From: Microbacterium sp.
GTDB taxonomy: Bacteria; Actinomycetota; Actinomycetes; Actinomycetales; Microbacteriaceae
Reading direction: 5' to 3'
DNA: 44,413 nucleotides
Assembly: GCA_017744855.1 (NCBI GenBank)
Contig: JAGIAK010000011.1
Span: 1-44,413, forward strand
Shown one piece after another: positions 16,989 to 24,609 of this stretch. The translations under genes and the position numbers were made by a program. Below the pieces are notes generated by a model. The model was not told the DNA's origin, ran no database searches, and worked only from the letters and a program-made list of their open reading frames with translations. How positions within the stretch are numbered: position 1 is the first letter of the stretch; the number at the start of each line of letters is the position of its first letter.

Positions 16989-17088
16989 GGGTAGACGCGA
17001 CGGCGGGAGTCGAACCCGCAACGCTGCCGGGTATGAACCGGAGCCCGGGACCGCCCGGATCGCCGCGATGATGACCCCGACGCTACCC
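16989..17088 (-). tRNA. tRNA-like structured element (possible degenerate tRNA-Met, CAT)
   Basis: On the minus strand a 72-nt core (17067 to 16996) has a 7-bp acceptor-like helix, CGCGGCG with CGTCGCG including one G-U pair; a good T-arm, GCGGG-TTCGACT-CCCGC; and a 7-base anticodon-like loop TTCATAC with CAT on a CCGG/CCGG stem. The D arm (CCGG-GCGGTC-CCGG) lacks the normal box A, U8 is absent and no CCA follows. An outer helix GGGTAG (17088-17083) with CTACCC (16994-16989) encloses it. It may be a tRNA relic or another folded RNA. The rest of 16946-17150 holds nothing else clear. Confidence 0.4.
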
Positions 17089-17150
17089 GGCCGAAATGGG
17101 GAAGGCCAGGACCGTTGCCTGGGATAACCCTCTGAGTCCGCGGATGACGC

Positions 17151-18635
17151 TCAGCGGCGGATCGAGTCGTGGAAGGGGTTCGGTTCGAGGGTGATGTCGG
17201 TCGTCGCATCGTCCCAGGTGCCGAGGCCTTGAGACCTTCCGCGGCGCACCGCCCCGATGACACGCGTGGCCGGGGCGCCTAGTGCGAGTGCCACCCGCCC
17301 GGTGGCCGTGCGGTCTTCCCTGCCCAGCACGCTCGCGCGATGCCAGGACTCGTGCAGCGCACCGCCTCTGGCGGCCGGAACCCGGCGCGCGGGAAGCGCT
17401 CCCGCCCTGCGCAGAGCGACGAGCGCCTCGACCCGCTCCCACCACGTGGACTCGGATTCGGGGTGGAAGTAGTTGTCGCGCAGCCACCCGGGATGCGGAT
17501 GCCGGAACCGGCCGGCTACGACCTCGCTGCGTCCGCCGAGCAGACCGCTGCCGATGAACACCGTGTTCAGCAGGCTCTTGCTTACGCCGAACGAGTCGAG
17601 CGCGATCACCGGCACGCCCTGCGCGACGGCCTCGATCGCCGCCGTGGAGCTCACGGTGACGAGGCCTGCCGCTGTCCGCAGCGCCGACGCCATCGACTCG
17701 TAGGAGAACACCAGGTTCTCCGGCCGCCGGCCGTCGAGCAGCTCGGAGTAGGAGTCGCGCTCGCGGTGCGTCTCGGCCTCGCCGGGGCGCGACCGCAGCT
17801 TCACCACCACGCGGCGGTCGGGATCGGCGTGGGCGGCGCGCACGAGGGTCGACGCGATCTCCGCACGCTCCTCGCGCGCCATCGGCACGAGCGCCTGCGC
17901 GGCGAACACGAGGTCGGTGGCGGGGCAGCGGCGGACCGGCAAGGATGACGCCGCGCCCTCGTTCGACGACGCCCCGTCGGCAGACGACGCTGTCGACGAC
18001 GCCGCGGTGGAGTGCACCAGCACCTCCGCACGCACGGGATCGCCGCCCGGCGCCCGCGTCTCCTCCCACCCGAGGGGTGCCTTCGGTCCCCGGCCGCCTC
18101 CGATGCGCACGGGCTCCGGCGACAACATCCGCTCCCTGGCCCTGGCGAAGGGCAGGGTGGCGAGCGCGGTCGGCACCTGAGCCCCTATGCGTGCGCCCAG
18201 CTCCGCGAACGCGCGCTCCTCGCGATGCGAGTGCACCACCAGGAGGTCGGCGTACCGGCGGTAGTCAAGGGCGCCGCGCTGCGCGGGTATCGCCATGCCA
18301 GGGAGTCCCGCGACGGTCACCGGACGGTGCGTGAGGGAGTCGACCACGCGGCCCATCAGCCGCACGAACGGTCCGCGCCCGGCCAGCAGCACCACGTCGG
18401 GACGCTGCGCCTCCAGCCACGGACCCGTCTCGCCGAACACGATCCGCGAGACCGCGGCGGGGTCGAGGCCTGTGCCGGCGAGCGCGGTGCGCTCCTGCGC
18501 GGCGCTGGCCGTGAGCGGCGTGCGTACCAGCAGCAGGTGGGGACGGATGCCGGGCACGGAGCCGAGCAGCGACGCCGACCACTTGACGAAGGAGTCGGCG
18601 TCGGCGATCGCGACGACCCTCAGGCCTCCGGTCAT
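17151..18635 (-). CDS. DUF6716-like putative glycosyltransferase
   Basis: A 494-residue soluble protein with a GT-B-like character, resembling proteins labelled DUF6716 putative glycosyltransferases. Residues 1-115 form a first nucleotide-fold half (RVVAIADADSFVKWSASLL, PDVVLLAGRGPFVRLMGRVV). The second half has KLRSRPGEAETHRERDSY near 279-296, then LVTVSSTAAIEAVAQGVPVIALDSFG at 325-350, the pattern of a donor-binding site in sialyl/polysialyltransferase-like enzymes. Residues 209-231 are an Ala/Ser/Asp low-complexity insert. It is the last gene of the nonulosonic-acid operon; its ATG overlaps the neuB stop by four bases (ATGA). A role in attaching or extending the sugar polymer is inferred. 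Confidence 0.7.
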   Translation of the reverse strand: MTGGLRVVAIADADSFVKWSASLLGSVPGIRPHLLLVRTPLTASAAQERTALAGTGLDPAAVSRIVFGETGPWLEAQRPDVVLLAGRGPFVRLMGRVVDSLTHRPVTVAGLPGMAIPAQRGALDYRRYADLLVVHSHREERAFAELGARIGAQVPTALATLPFARARERMLSPEPVRIGGGRGPKAPLGWEETRAPGGDPVRAEVLVHSTAASSTASSADGASSNEGAASSLPVRRCPATDLVFAAQALVPMAREERAEIASTLVRAAHADPDRRVVVKLRSRPGEAETHRERDSYSELLDGRRPENLVFSYESMASALRTAAGLVTVSSTAAIEAVAQGVPVIALDSFGVSKSLLNTVFIGSGLLGGRSEVVAGRFRHPHPGWLRDNYFHPESESTWWERVEALVALRRAGALPARRVPAARGGALHESWHRASVLGREDRTATGRVALALGAPATRVIGAVRRGRSQGLGTWDDATTDITLEPNPFHDSIRR

Positions 18636-19504
18636 GCGGGGACGCGGCGCAGCTTGGCCATCGGCGCACGCTCGCTCTCGAACACGCGCTTCACACCGTC
18701 GCCGAGCGCCGTCTCGATCACGCGGATGTCGCGCACGAGGTGCTCCAGACCGGTGGGCTCCAGCGACGCGGCGTGATCGGAGCCCCACATCGTGCGGTCG
18801 AGCGTGATGTGCCGCTCGACGGCGACCGCGCCGAGGGCGACGGCGGCGAGGGAGATCTGCAGTCCGCGCTCGTGTCCCGAGTAGCCGACGGGGATGCCGG
18901 GGTAGCGGTCGCGCAGCGTGGCGATCACGCGCAGGTTGGCCTCTTCGGGCTCCAGCGGGTACGTCGAGGTGGCGTGCATGAGCACGACCCGGTCGGTGCC
19001 GAGCGTGTCGAGGGCCCGGTCGATCTGCGCGCTCGTCGACATGCCGGTGGACAGGATGACGGGCTTGCCGGTGTCGCGCAGAGCCTGCAGCAGCTCGGTG
19101 TCGGTGAGGCTCGCCGAGGCGACCTTGTGCGCGACGACGCCCAGGTCCTCGAGGAACTCGACGCTGGGCACGTCCCACGGCGAGGCGAACCAGTCGAGCC
19201 CCTGCATCGTGGCGTGGTCGCCGATCTCGATGTACTCGTCGCGGCCGAACTCGACCCGGCGACGGTACTCCAGGTACGTCATCGTGCCCCACGGGGTCTC
19301 GCGCAGCACGTCGCGCATGTGCTCCGGAGTGGAGATCTCCGGGGTGCGCTTCTGGAACTTCACGGCATCCGCGCCCGCCTTCGCCGCCACGTCGATGAGG
19401 CGCTTGGCGATCTCGACGTCGCCGTTGTGGTTGAGGCCGATCTCCGCGATCACATAGGCGGGACGGCCGCCGCCGATCACGCGTGAGCCGATGCTGACAG
19501 TCAT
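18632..19504 (-). CDS. neuB: NeuB-type nonulosonate synthase, without SAF domain
   Basis: A 290-residue TIM-barrel synthase that condenses phosphoenolpyruvate with a mannosamine- or mannose-type sugar. Visible: IAEIGLNHNGD at 19-29, VKFQK at 48-52, STGMST at 152-157, HATSTYP at 177-183, GYSGHERG at 207-214 and VERHITLDRTMWGSDHA at 229-245; H211 and H232 fit the two metal-ligand histidines of characterised NeuB. The usual C-terminal antifreeze-like (SAF) domain of about 60 residues is missing, making the protein short. Product could be Neu5Ac, Kdn or their 9-phosphates. ATG at 19502-19504 has the strong site GGAGGA six to seven bases upstream. Confidence 0.85.
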   Translation of the reverse strand: MTVSIGSRVIGGGRPAYVIAEIGLNHNGDVEIAKRLIDVAAKAGADAVKFQKRTPEISTPEHMRDVLRETPWGTMTYLEYRRRVEFGRDEYIEIGDHATMQGLDWFASPWDVPSVEFLEDLGVVAHKVASASLTDTELLQALRDTGKPVILSTGMSTSAQIDRALDTLGTDRVVLMHATSTYPLEPEEANLRVIATLRDRYPGIPVGYSGHERGLQISLAAVALGAVAVERHITLDRTMWGSDHAASLEPTGLEHLVRDIRVIETALGDGVKRVFESERAPMAKLRRVPA

Positions 19505-19588
19505 AGTTCCTCCGGTGGTCGAATCCCCTTCCCTCCTGGGTACGCGCCGAGGGTGAACAGCCGGCGACCCCGGGGTTACGGGGTGCGG

Positions 19589-20734
19589 TCAGCCCGGCAA
19601 CACGCGTTCGACGAGCTCGCGGACGGCGCCGTTCCCGCCGGTGCGGCGCAGCACGACGCGCGCCTCGGCGAGCACGAGCGGGTGGGCGTTCGCCACCGCG
19701 ACCGGCCACCCCACGATGCGCAGCGCGGGGAGGTCGTTCACGTCGTTGCCGAGGTAGGCGACGTCGGCGAGGTCGATGCCGCTCTCCTGCGCCCAGTCAC
19801 GCAGCGCCCGCTCCTTGTCGTCGATGCCGTGCAGCACCGGCACCCGCAGCTTCTCGGCCCGGGCCCGCACGACGGGGTTCGCCTCGGTGGAGAGGATGAG
19901 CATGGGCACACCGGCACGCCGCAGCAGCGCGACGCCCATCCCGTCCTCCCTGCTCACCCGCACGCGCTCCCCGCCGTCGGCGTCGACGATCGCGGTGTCG
20001 TCGGTGTGCACGCCGTCGAAGTCGGTCACGACGGCCTTCGCCGGGATCGGATGCCGCGGCTCGTGCAGCGCGGCGAGCGCACGGGCGATGCGCAGCTGCT
20101 GTTCGTCGTCGATCTCGATGGCCGTCCACTCGGACACCTCGACGAACTCGGTGCGGCCGAAGAAGCGATGCCGGCTCTCGCGGAACCCCGCGGCGGAGAA
20201 CACGTAGAACGCCCCTGTCTCGAGGTAGTGCGGCTCGCGGTCCTGTCGTCGCGGGCGACGCGCGGCGTCGTGGTTGACCGCATCCGCAGCCCCGTCCGCG
20301 TCGCGTCGCCAGAGGAATCCGTAGGTCTCGTGCGCGGAGAACACGCTGTCGGCCCGCCCCGTCCGCACCCGCGCGACCGCCTCCGCGAGCGCATCGGACG
20401 GGAGGAACGGCGAGGTCGCCTGCAGGAAGGCCACCACCTCGGCGTCGACGCCCTCCGCGGCGAGGCTGTCCATCGCGTGCAGGATCGCGCTCTCCGAGGT
20501 CGCGAGATCGCCCGCGAGCTCGGCGGGTCGACGGACGATGCGTGCACCGGCCGCCGCCGCGACTGCCGCGATCTCCTCGTCGTCGGTGGACACCGCGACG
20601 ACGTCGATGCCGTCTGCGGCGAGCGCCGCGTGCACGGCTCTGGCCACGAGCGGCACACCGCCCACGCGCTGCACATTCTTGCGCGGCACCTGCTTCGACC
20701 CGCCACGGGCGGGGATGATCGCCACCGTCGTCAT
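19589..20734 (-). CDS. neuA: CMP-acylneuraminate/Kdn synthetase fused to KdsC-like HAD phosphatase
   Basis: A 381-residue two-domain protein. Residues 1-225 are a cytidylyltransferase: IPARGGSKQVPRKN at 7-20, FLQATSP at 103-109 and the acidic EIDDEQQL near 207-214. Residues about 233-381 are a HAD phosphatase of the KdsC/Kdn-9-phosphate type: D238-F-D240-G-V, LSTE near 281, K307 and GNDVNDLPAL at 329-338. This would dephosphorylate a sugar 9-phosphate and activate the product with CTP. The same domain order occurs in animal CMP-sialate synthetases and some bacteria. ATG at 20732-20734 overlaps the upstream stop by four bases; an 84-bp gap separates it from neuB. Confidence 0.88.
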   Translation of the reverse strand: MTTVAIIPARGGSKQVPRKNVQRVGGVPLVARAVHAALAADGIDVVAVSTDDEEIAAVAAAAGARIVRRPAELAGDLATSESAILHAMDSLAAEGVDAEVVAFLQATSPFLPSDALAEAVARVRTGRADSVFSAHETYGFLWRRDADGAADAVNHDAARRPRRQDREPHYLETGAFYVFSAAGFRESRHRFFGRTEFVEVSEWTAIEIDDEQQLRIARALAALHEPRHPIPAKAVVTDFDGVHTDDTAIVDADGGERVRVSREDGMGVALLRRAGVPMLILSTEANPVVRARAEKLRVPVLHGIDDKERALRDWAQESGIDLADVAYLGNDVNDLPALRIVGWPVAVANAHPLVLAEARVVLRRTGGNGAVRELVERVLPG

Positions 20735-22074
20735 CGTCCTCGTATCGCCTTCCATGCTCGTGCTGCCCTGCGCCGCGCGCCCACCGCCGTCAGCTTCAGT
20801 TCTTCGATCCGCCCGATGCCACCGGCCGGTCGGAGCAGCGTCTGCAGCATCCTCTCCTCCGGCGCCCCGGGGAGCCCGAGGTCGACGAGTCGGCGCGGTG
20901 CGAACCAGCGCTCGCGGTCCGCGATGTCGAGACCGTCGAGCACCTCGACGGCGCGCTCGCGCAGATGTCCAGCCACGATCGGCTGCATCGCGTAGCCGAC
21001 GGCGTCGACCAGCCGCTGCAGATCGCCGGGGTGTGAGCGGAGAGATCCGGGCCGGGTGAGCGCGTCGACGATTGTCGCGGGGATGCGGTTGCTGTTCTCG
21101 TAGGGGGTGAGCCGGTGCAACACGGTGTCGGCGCCGGAAGACCCGATCGGGATGCCGTACAGGGCGTGCACGGTGGGCAGCGCCGTCGAGAAGCAGGCGA
21201 CGACCGCTCGCGCGCCGATGCGATGGGCGAGCAGTTCGGCGGCCGGGCCGCCCCGGTGCTCCACGAACTCGACGCCGCGGGACCGGGCTCTGACGCGCAG
21301 CGCGTCGGTGAGCGCGGGCGGCGCCGAGGGATGCGGCTTGAATACGATGCGCCGAGGCGCCCACTCCATCGCCCTGTCGACGAGGGCGGCCTGCAGCGCG
21401 AGCTCCTCCTGGGCGGTCATCAACCCCAGTGCCGACAGGTACTGTCCGAGCACGAGCACGGTCGGCGCGCCGTCGTCGAGGCCGGGCAGCGGCTCCCCTG
21501 TATCCGTCTCCTCCAGCGCGGCACGGAAAGCCTCGACGGGCACCGGCACGGTCGCGGCCAGCGGCGATCCGACGAGCGGTCGCACTCCCGGCACCACGTC
21601 GGCGTGCACGACGCGGACGATGCGTGCCGACACCGTGTGCGGCATCCGCACCCTCATCGGCGAATAGGTCATGAGCCCGTCGCCGACGACCGTGATGCGG
21701 GCGTTCGGTAACAGGGTCATCAGCGTGCGCGCCGGCGCCACCTGCGGGCTCTGCACGAACAGATCGAGGTCGCCGTCACCGAGATTCCAGGCGCGGGTGA
21801 GCAGCCGTTCGAGCAGCGGCAGGTCGGCGTCGGCGGGCTCCCAGGAGCTCGGATGCAGCGGCCCGAGCAGTTCGTCGAGATCCTCCACACGGGCGAACCG
21901 CGCGCGCAACGACCGCAGGGCGGGATCGGCCGCGATGCCGCGACTGGTCTCCGGCACACGAGCGGAGTGGAACGGCACGAGCACGCGCTCGTCGTCTCCG
22001 AGCAGGCCCGCGTCGATCGCGGCGGCCGCGGTGGCGAGTCCGTAGGCGCTGTGCAGCGCGAAGAGCTGGGTCAT
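20731..22074 (-). CDS. polysialyltransferase-like glycosyltransferase
   Basis: A 447-residue protein of the bacterial polysialyltransferase type (GT52/GT38-like). It opens QLFALHSAYGLATAAAAID, has VVGDGLMTYSP near residues 128-138 in place of the common EDG-G-YS, a KPHPSAP block near 248-254 that corresponds to the HP motif for CMP binding, and VVACFSTALPTVHALYG near 291-307, the SS-like motif. It should move a nonulosonic acid from its CMP donor onto an acceptor or growing chain at the cytoplasmic membrane face. It overlaps both neighbours by four bases (ATGA). Confidence 0.78.
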   Translation of the reverse strand: MTQLFALHSAYGLATAAAAIDAGLLGDDERVLVPFHSARVPETSRGIAADPALRSLRARFARVEDLDELLGPLHPSSWEPADADLPLLERLLTRAWNLGDGDLDLFVQSPQVAPARTLMTLLPNARITVVGDGLMTYSPMRVRMPHTVSARIVRVVHADVVPGVRPLVGSPLAATVPVPVEAFRAALEETDTGEPLPGLDDGAPTVLVLGQYLSALGLMTAQEELALQAALVDRAMEWAPRRIVFKPHPSAPPALTDALRVRARSRGVEFVEHRGGPAAELLAHRIGARAVVACFSTALPTVHALYGIPIGSSGADTVLHRLTPYENSNRIPATIVDALTRPGSLRSHPGDLQRLVDAVGYAMQPIVAGHLRERAVEVLDGLDIADRERWFAPRRLVDLGLPGAPEERMLQTLLRPAGGIGRIEELKLTAVGARRRAARAWKAIRGR

Positions 22075-23051
22075 GCGCCGACCCCCGTGCGGCGCAGCGT
22101 GCGGGCGAGCACGCGCCGCCGCGGACCGTCGAGGCGGGCGAGAGCCGCGTCGACCTCGCGCTCGGGGAGGCGGGAGAGCAGCTCGCGGATGCCGGAACGC
22201 ATCTCACCGCGCAGCCCCGGGGTCATCCGACGCGATCGCACGAGGTGGTGAGAGCTCAGCGCCAGCACGGTCCAGACGATCTTCGGCAGGAACCGCTCGG
22301 CCTCGGCATCCGCCTCCACCAGGTCGACCACCTCGCTCATCGCGCGCACGAAGTCGAGCTGTCGCCGGTCGCGCACCTGTGTGAGCGACGTCGTCACCCC
22401 GCGGCGGTAGAGGATCGCGGGGGCGTCGACGACGGCGAAGGAGCGCGCACGCAGGTGCAGGCGCCAGATCCACGGCCGGTCTTCCGCGGTGAACAGGCCA
22501 TCGGGGAACCCGGCGAGGCCGTCGTCGATCACGCGGCGGTGGAACATGCCCGCCCACGCGAACGGGTAGTCGACCATCGTCGTCTCGTCATCGGGAAGGA
22601 TCGCCTCGCGTGGCGGCAGCGCACGCTCCCGCCACGGGTGCGGCGCGCGCACCAGCGCACGTTCGCGCCCCCGGACCGTGACGTGGTCGGTGCGCACGAA
22701 GTCGCAGTCGAGGTCGCGCAGACGCCGCGCCAGCACGCCGAGGCGGCCCGGCTGCATCCAATCGTCGCCGTCGATGAAGCAGAACGCCTCGGCCTTCACC
22801 TGCGCGAGCCCCTGGTTCCGTGCGCTCGCCAGCCCCCGAGGTGCCGGGTTGGTCAGCACGACCGCATCGCCGAAGCGCTCTGCATAGCGCCGCATCAGCG
22901 CGCCGGTGTCGTCGCGCGAGCCGTCGTCGATCGCGACGAGCTGCAGGGCCGACGGATCGTCGAACTGCCTGGTCAGGGTCTCCAGCGTCGTCGCGATGTA
23001 CGGGCCGGCGTCCTTCGCGGGCAGGATCACGGTGACGAGGGGCGCGCGCAT
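22071..23051 (-). CDS. family 2 glycosyltransferase
   Basis: A 326-residue GT2 (GT-A fold) enzyme. Donor-site motifs are PLVTVILPAKDAGPYIATTL at the N terminus, AIDDGSRDD at 40-48, GLASARNQG at 73-81 and the metal-binding FIDGDDW at 92-98. A TAEDRPWIWRLHL block (near 195) supplies the acidic acceptor-side motif. The tail is helical and basic without a clear membrane span. First gene of the operon and likely the enzyme that starts or decorates the polymer. The ATG at 23049-23051 is preferred because the family motif begins within five residues. Confidence 0.85.
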   Translation of the reverse strand: MRAPLVTVILPAKDAGPYIATTLETLTRQFDDPSALQLVAIDDGSRDDTGALMRRYAERFGDAVVLTNPAPRGLASARNQGLAQVKAEAFCFIDGDDWMQPGRLGVLARRLRDLDCDFVRTDHVTVRGRERALVRAPHPWRERALPPREAILPDDETTMVDYPFAWAGMFHRRVIDDGLAGFPDGLFTAEDRPWIWRLHLRARSFAVVDAPAILYRRGVTTSLTQVRDRRQLDFVRAMSEVVDLVEADAEAERFLPKIVWTVLALSSHHLVRSRRMTPGLRGEMRSGIRELLSRLPEREVDAALARLDGPRRRVLARTLRRTGVGA

Positions 23052-23156
23052 GGTGCCAGGGATGCTGTCACGGCATCCTGTCGGGAAGGGGACGACCAGG
23101 TGAACGGACGGTGTCCTCCCCCGCGCGCTCACAGGTGGATCCGCCACGATGGACGG

Positions 23157-24068
23157 ATGCTGTGGCCACTCGCTGTCCGACGCCGACCCTCGCGGCGCCG
23201 ACCGGCCGGCGCGATCGACCTGCGCTGGCTGACGGCGCGCTCGTGGTCGCAGCGCTGGTACCCGCAGGGCGTCGACCTCGGCGTGTCCGGGTCGCGGCGC
23301 ACCCTGGCGGTCAGCTGGTTCCGTCAGGATCGCGAGCGCCGCCACCTCGCGTCGCGGGTGTCGTTCATCGACCTCGCACGCCACCGGCACCGCGACGTCT
23401 TCCTCGCCGTGACCGACGAGGACGGACAGCTGCAGCCGGCGACCATCCACGTCGGCGGCCTCGCCTGGTTCGGCGACCGGCTCTTCGCCGCGGCGACCAT
23501 GCGCGGCATCTGGGAGTTCGACCTCGGCGATGTGCGCCCCGTACGCGGAGCGCTCGCCCGGCGGCTCACCGCGTCGTCGCGCTCGCGCGCCCTCGTGGCC
23601 GTGCGGACGCGCGTGCATCCCGTCGATCTGCGCTGCTCGTTCCTCGGCCGGGTGATCGACGACGACGGCGAGCCGCTGCCGCGGGTGCTCATCGGCGAGT
23701 ACCGCGATGACGAGGGCGGCCGGATCGGGGAATTTCTCGTACCGGACGGCCCGGACGCCGGCTTCGAGCCGCAGGGCGAGTTCGTGCCCGGCATCCGCCA
23801 CATGCAGGGCGCCGTGCGATGGGGCGGGCGGCACTTCGTCTCGCAGTCCGACCATGCTCGACCTGGCGTGCTGTGGAGCGGCCCGTCCGATGACCTGCGC
23901 CGCGACCCCGTGCCGCTCCCCGCCGGCTGCGAGGACCTCGCGCTCGACCCCGACGCCGGCCTGCTGTGGTCGCTCGGCGAGCACCCGTGGCGGCGCGTGG
24001 TGCGCGGCATCCCGTTCACCCGCCTCGGGATCGAGCACCCCCGCGGCGAACGTAGACTGTACAGGTGA
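23157..24068 (+). CDS. hypothetical protein with beta-propeller-like repeats
   Basis: A 303-residue protein I do not recognise. It has no signal peptide or membrane span. The N terminus is arginine-rich, and the body alternates short strands with Trp/Gly turns (GGLAWFGDRLFAAATMRGIW, VLIGEYRDDEGG, QGAVRWGGRHFVSQSD, LLWSLGEHPWRRV), which resembles a small beta-propeller or a sugar-binding domain. It is divergent from the nonulosonic-acid operon (105 bp between starts) and overlaps the DUF4229 gene by four bases (GTGA). CACGAT stands six bases before its ATG. It may act with the surface polymer, but only position suggests that. Confidence 0.6.
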   Translation: MLWPLAVRRRPSRRRPAGAIDLRWLTARSWSQRWYPQGVDLGVSGSRRTLAVSWFRQDRERRHLASRVSFIDLARHRHRDVFLAVTDEDGQLQPATIHVGGLAWFGDRLFAAATMRGIWEFDLGDVRPVRGALARRLTASSRSRALVAVRTRVHPVDLRCSFLGRVIDDDGEPLPRVLIGEYRDDEGGRIGEFLVPDGPDAGFEPQGEFVPGIRHMQGAVRWGGRHFVSQSDHARPGVLWSGPSDDLRRDPVPLPAGCEDLALDPDAGLLWSLGEHPWRRVVRGIPFTRLGIEHPRGERRLYR

Positions 24069-24346
24069 AGCCCGCACCTCTCCTCGTCTACACCGTGCTG
24101 CGGCTGCTGGCGTTCCTCGTCCCGCTCGCGATCCTGTGGTTCTTCTTCCCGATCTTCCGCGAGTTCTGGTGGCTCGCCGCGATCTTCTCGGCGCTGATCG
24201 GCGTCAGCATCTCGCTGCTGTTCCTGCGCACGCCACTCACCGACGCGTCCACGCGCATCCACGAGCGCCGCGAGTCGCGGTCGGCCGGCGAGCGGGCCGA
24301 CGCGGATGCCGAAGACGACGCCCTCGACTCCGACCCCGAGGCCTGA
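24065..24346 (+). CDS. DUF4229 membrane protein
   Basis: A 93-residue protein with two membrane spans (about residues 6-27 and 34-54: LLAFLVPLAILWFFFPIF and WWLAAIFSALIGVSISLLFL) and a charged acidic tail. The spans, the FLRTPLTDAS turn and the size fit DUF4229, an actinobacterial family of unknown role commonly found near menA and PLDc_N genes. GTG start overlaps the stop of the upstream hypothetical gene, so translation should be coupled. Confidence 0.8.
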   Translation: MKPAPLLVYTVLRLLAFLVPLAILWFFFPIFREFWWLAAIFSALIGVSISLLFLRTPLTDASTRIHERRESRSAGERADADAEDDALDSDPEA

Positions 24347-24391
24347 CCCGAGTCGGTCCGTCCCGTCTCAGCCCGACGTGTTTCGGCCCGC

Positions 24392-24597
24392 CCACCGGGC
24401 ACAACTTCGGAGCCGCCTCATCGGCCACCGGGCACAACTTCGGAGCCGATGTACGACACGCCGCGGCATCCGTCTCGACGACGGCGTGTCGGATGCCAGC
24501 TCCGATTCTGTGCCCGGGGAACCGCTCCGATTCTGTGCCCGGGGAACCGATCCGAAACTGTGCCCGGATGCCGACTCCGAAGCTGTGCTCGGACGAG
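24392..24597. repeat. intergenic array: six copies of an 18-bp core in two orientations
   Basis: The core CCGGGCACAnnnTCGGAG occurs twice on the plus strand (units from 24392 and 24425, 33 bp apart) and, after about 50 bp, four times on the minus strand in near-perfect 25-bp tandem (24500, 24525, 24550 and 24575). The units at 24500 and 24525 are identical over 25 bp; the others vary mainly at the three n positions. The halves are complementary and could fold into one long hairpin. It fills the gap between convergent DUF4229 and menA. Confidence 0.85.
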
Positions 24598-24609
24598 TCG
24601 AGGTCAGGA

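Noticed and set aside
16996..17067. Functional tRNA-Met
   Set aside because: Acceptor, T-arm and anticodon loop fit, but the D arm and U8 do not and the outer helix is unusual; kept only as tRNA-like.
24392..24597. CRISPR array
   Set aside because: Units change orientation, spacers are shorter than the repeats or absent, and no cas genes are present.
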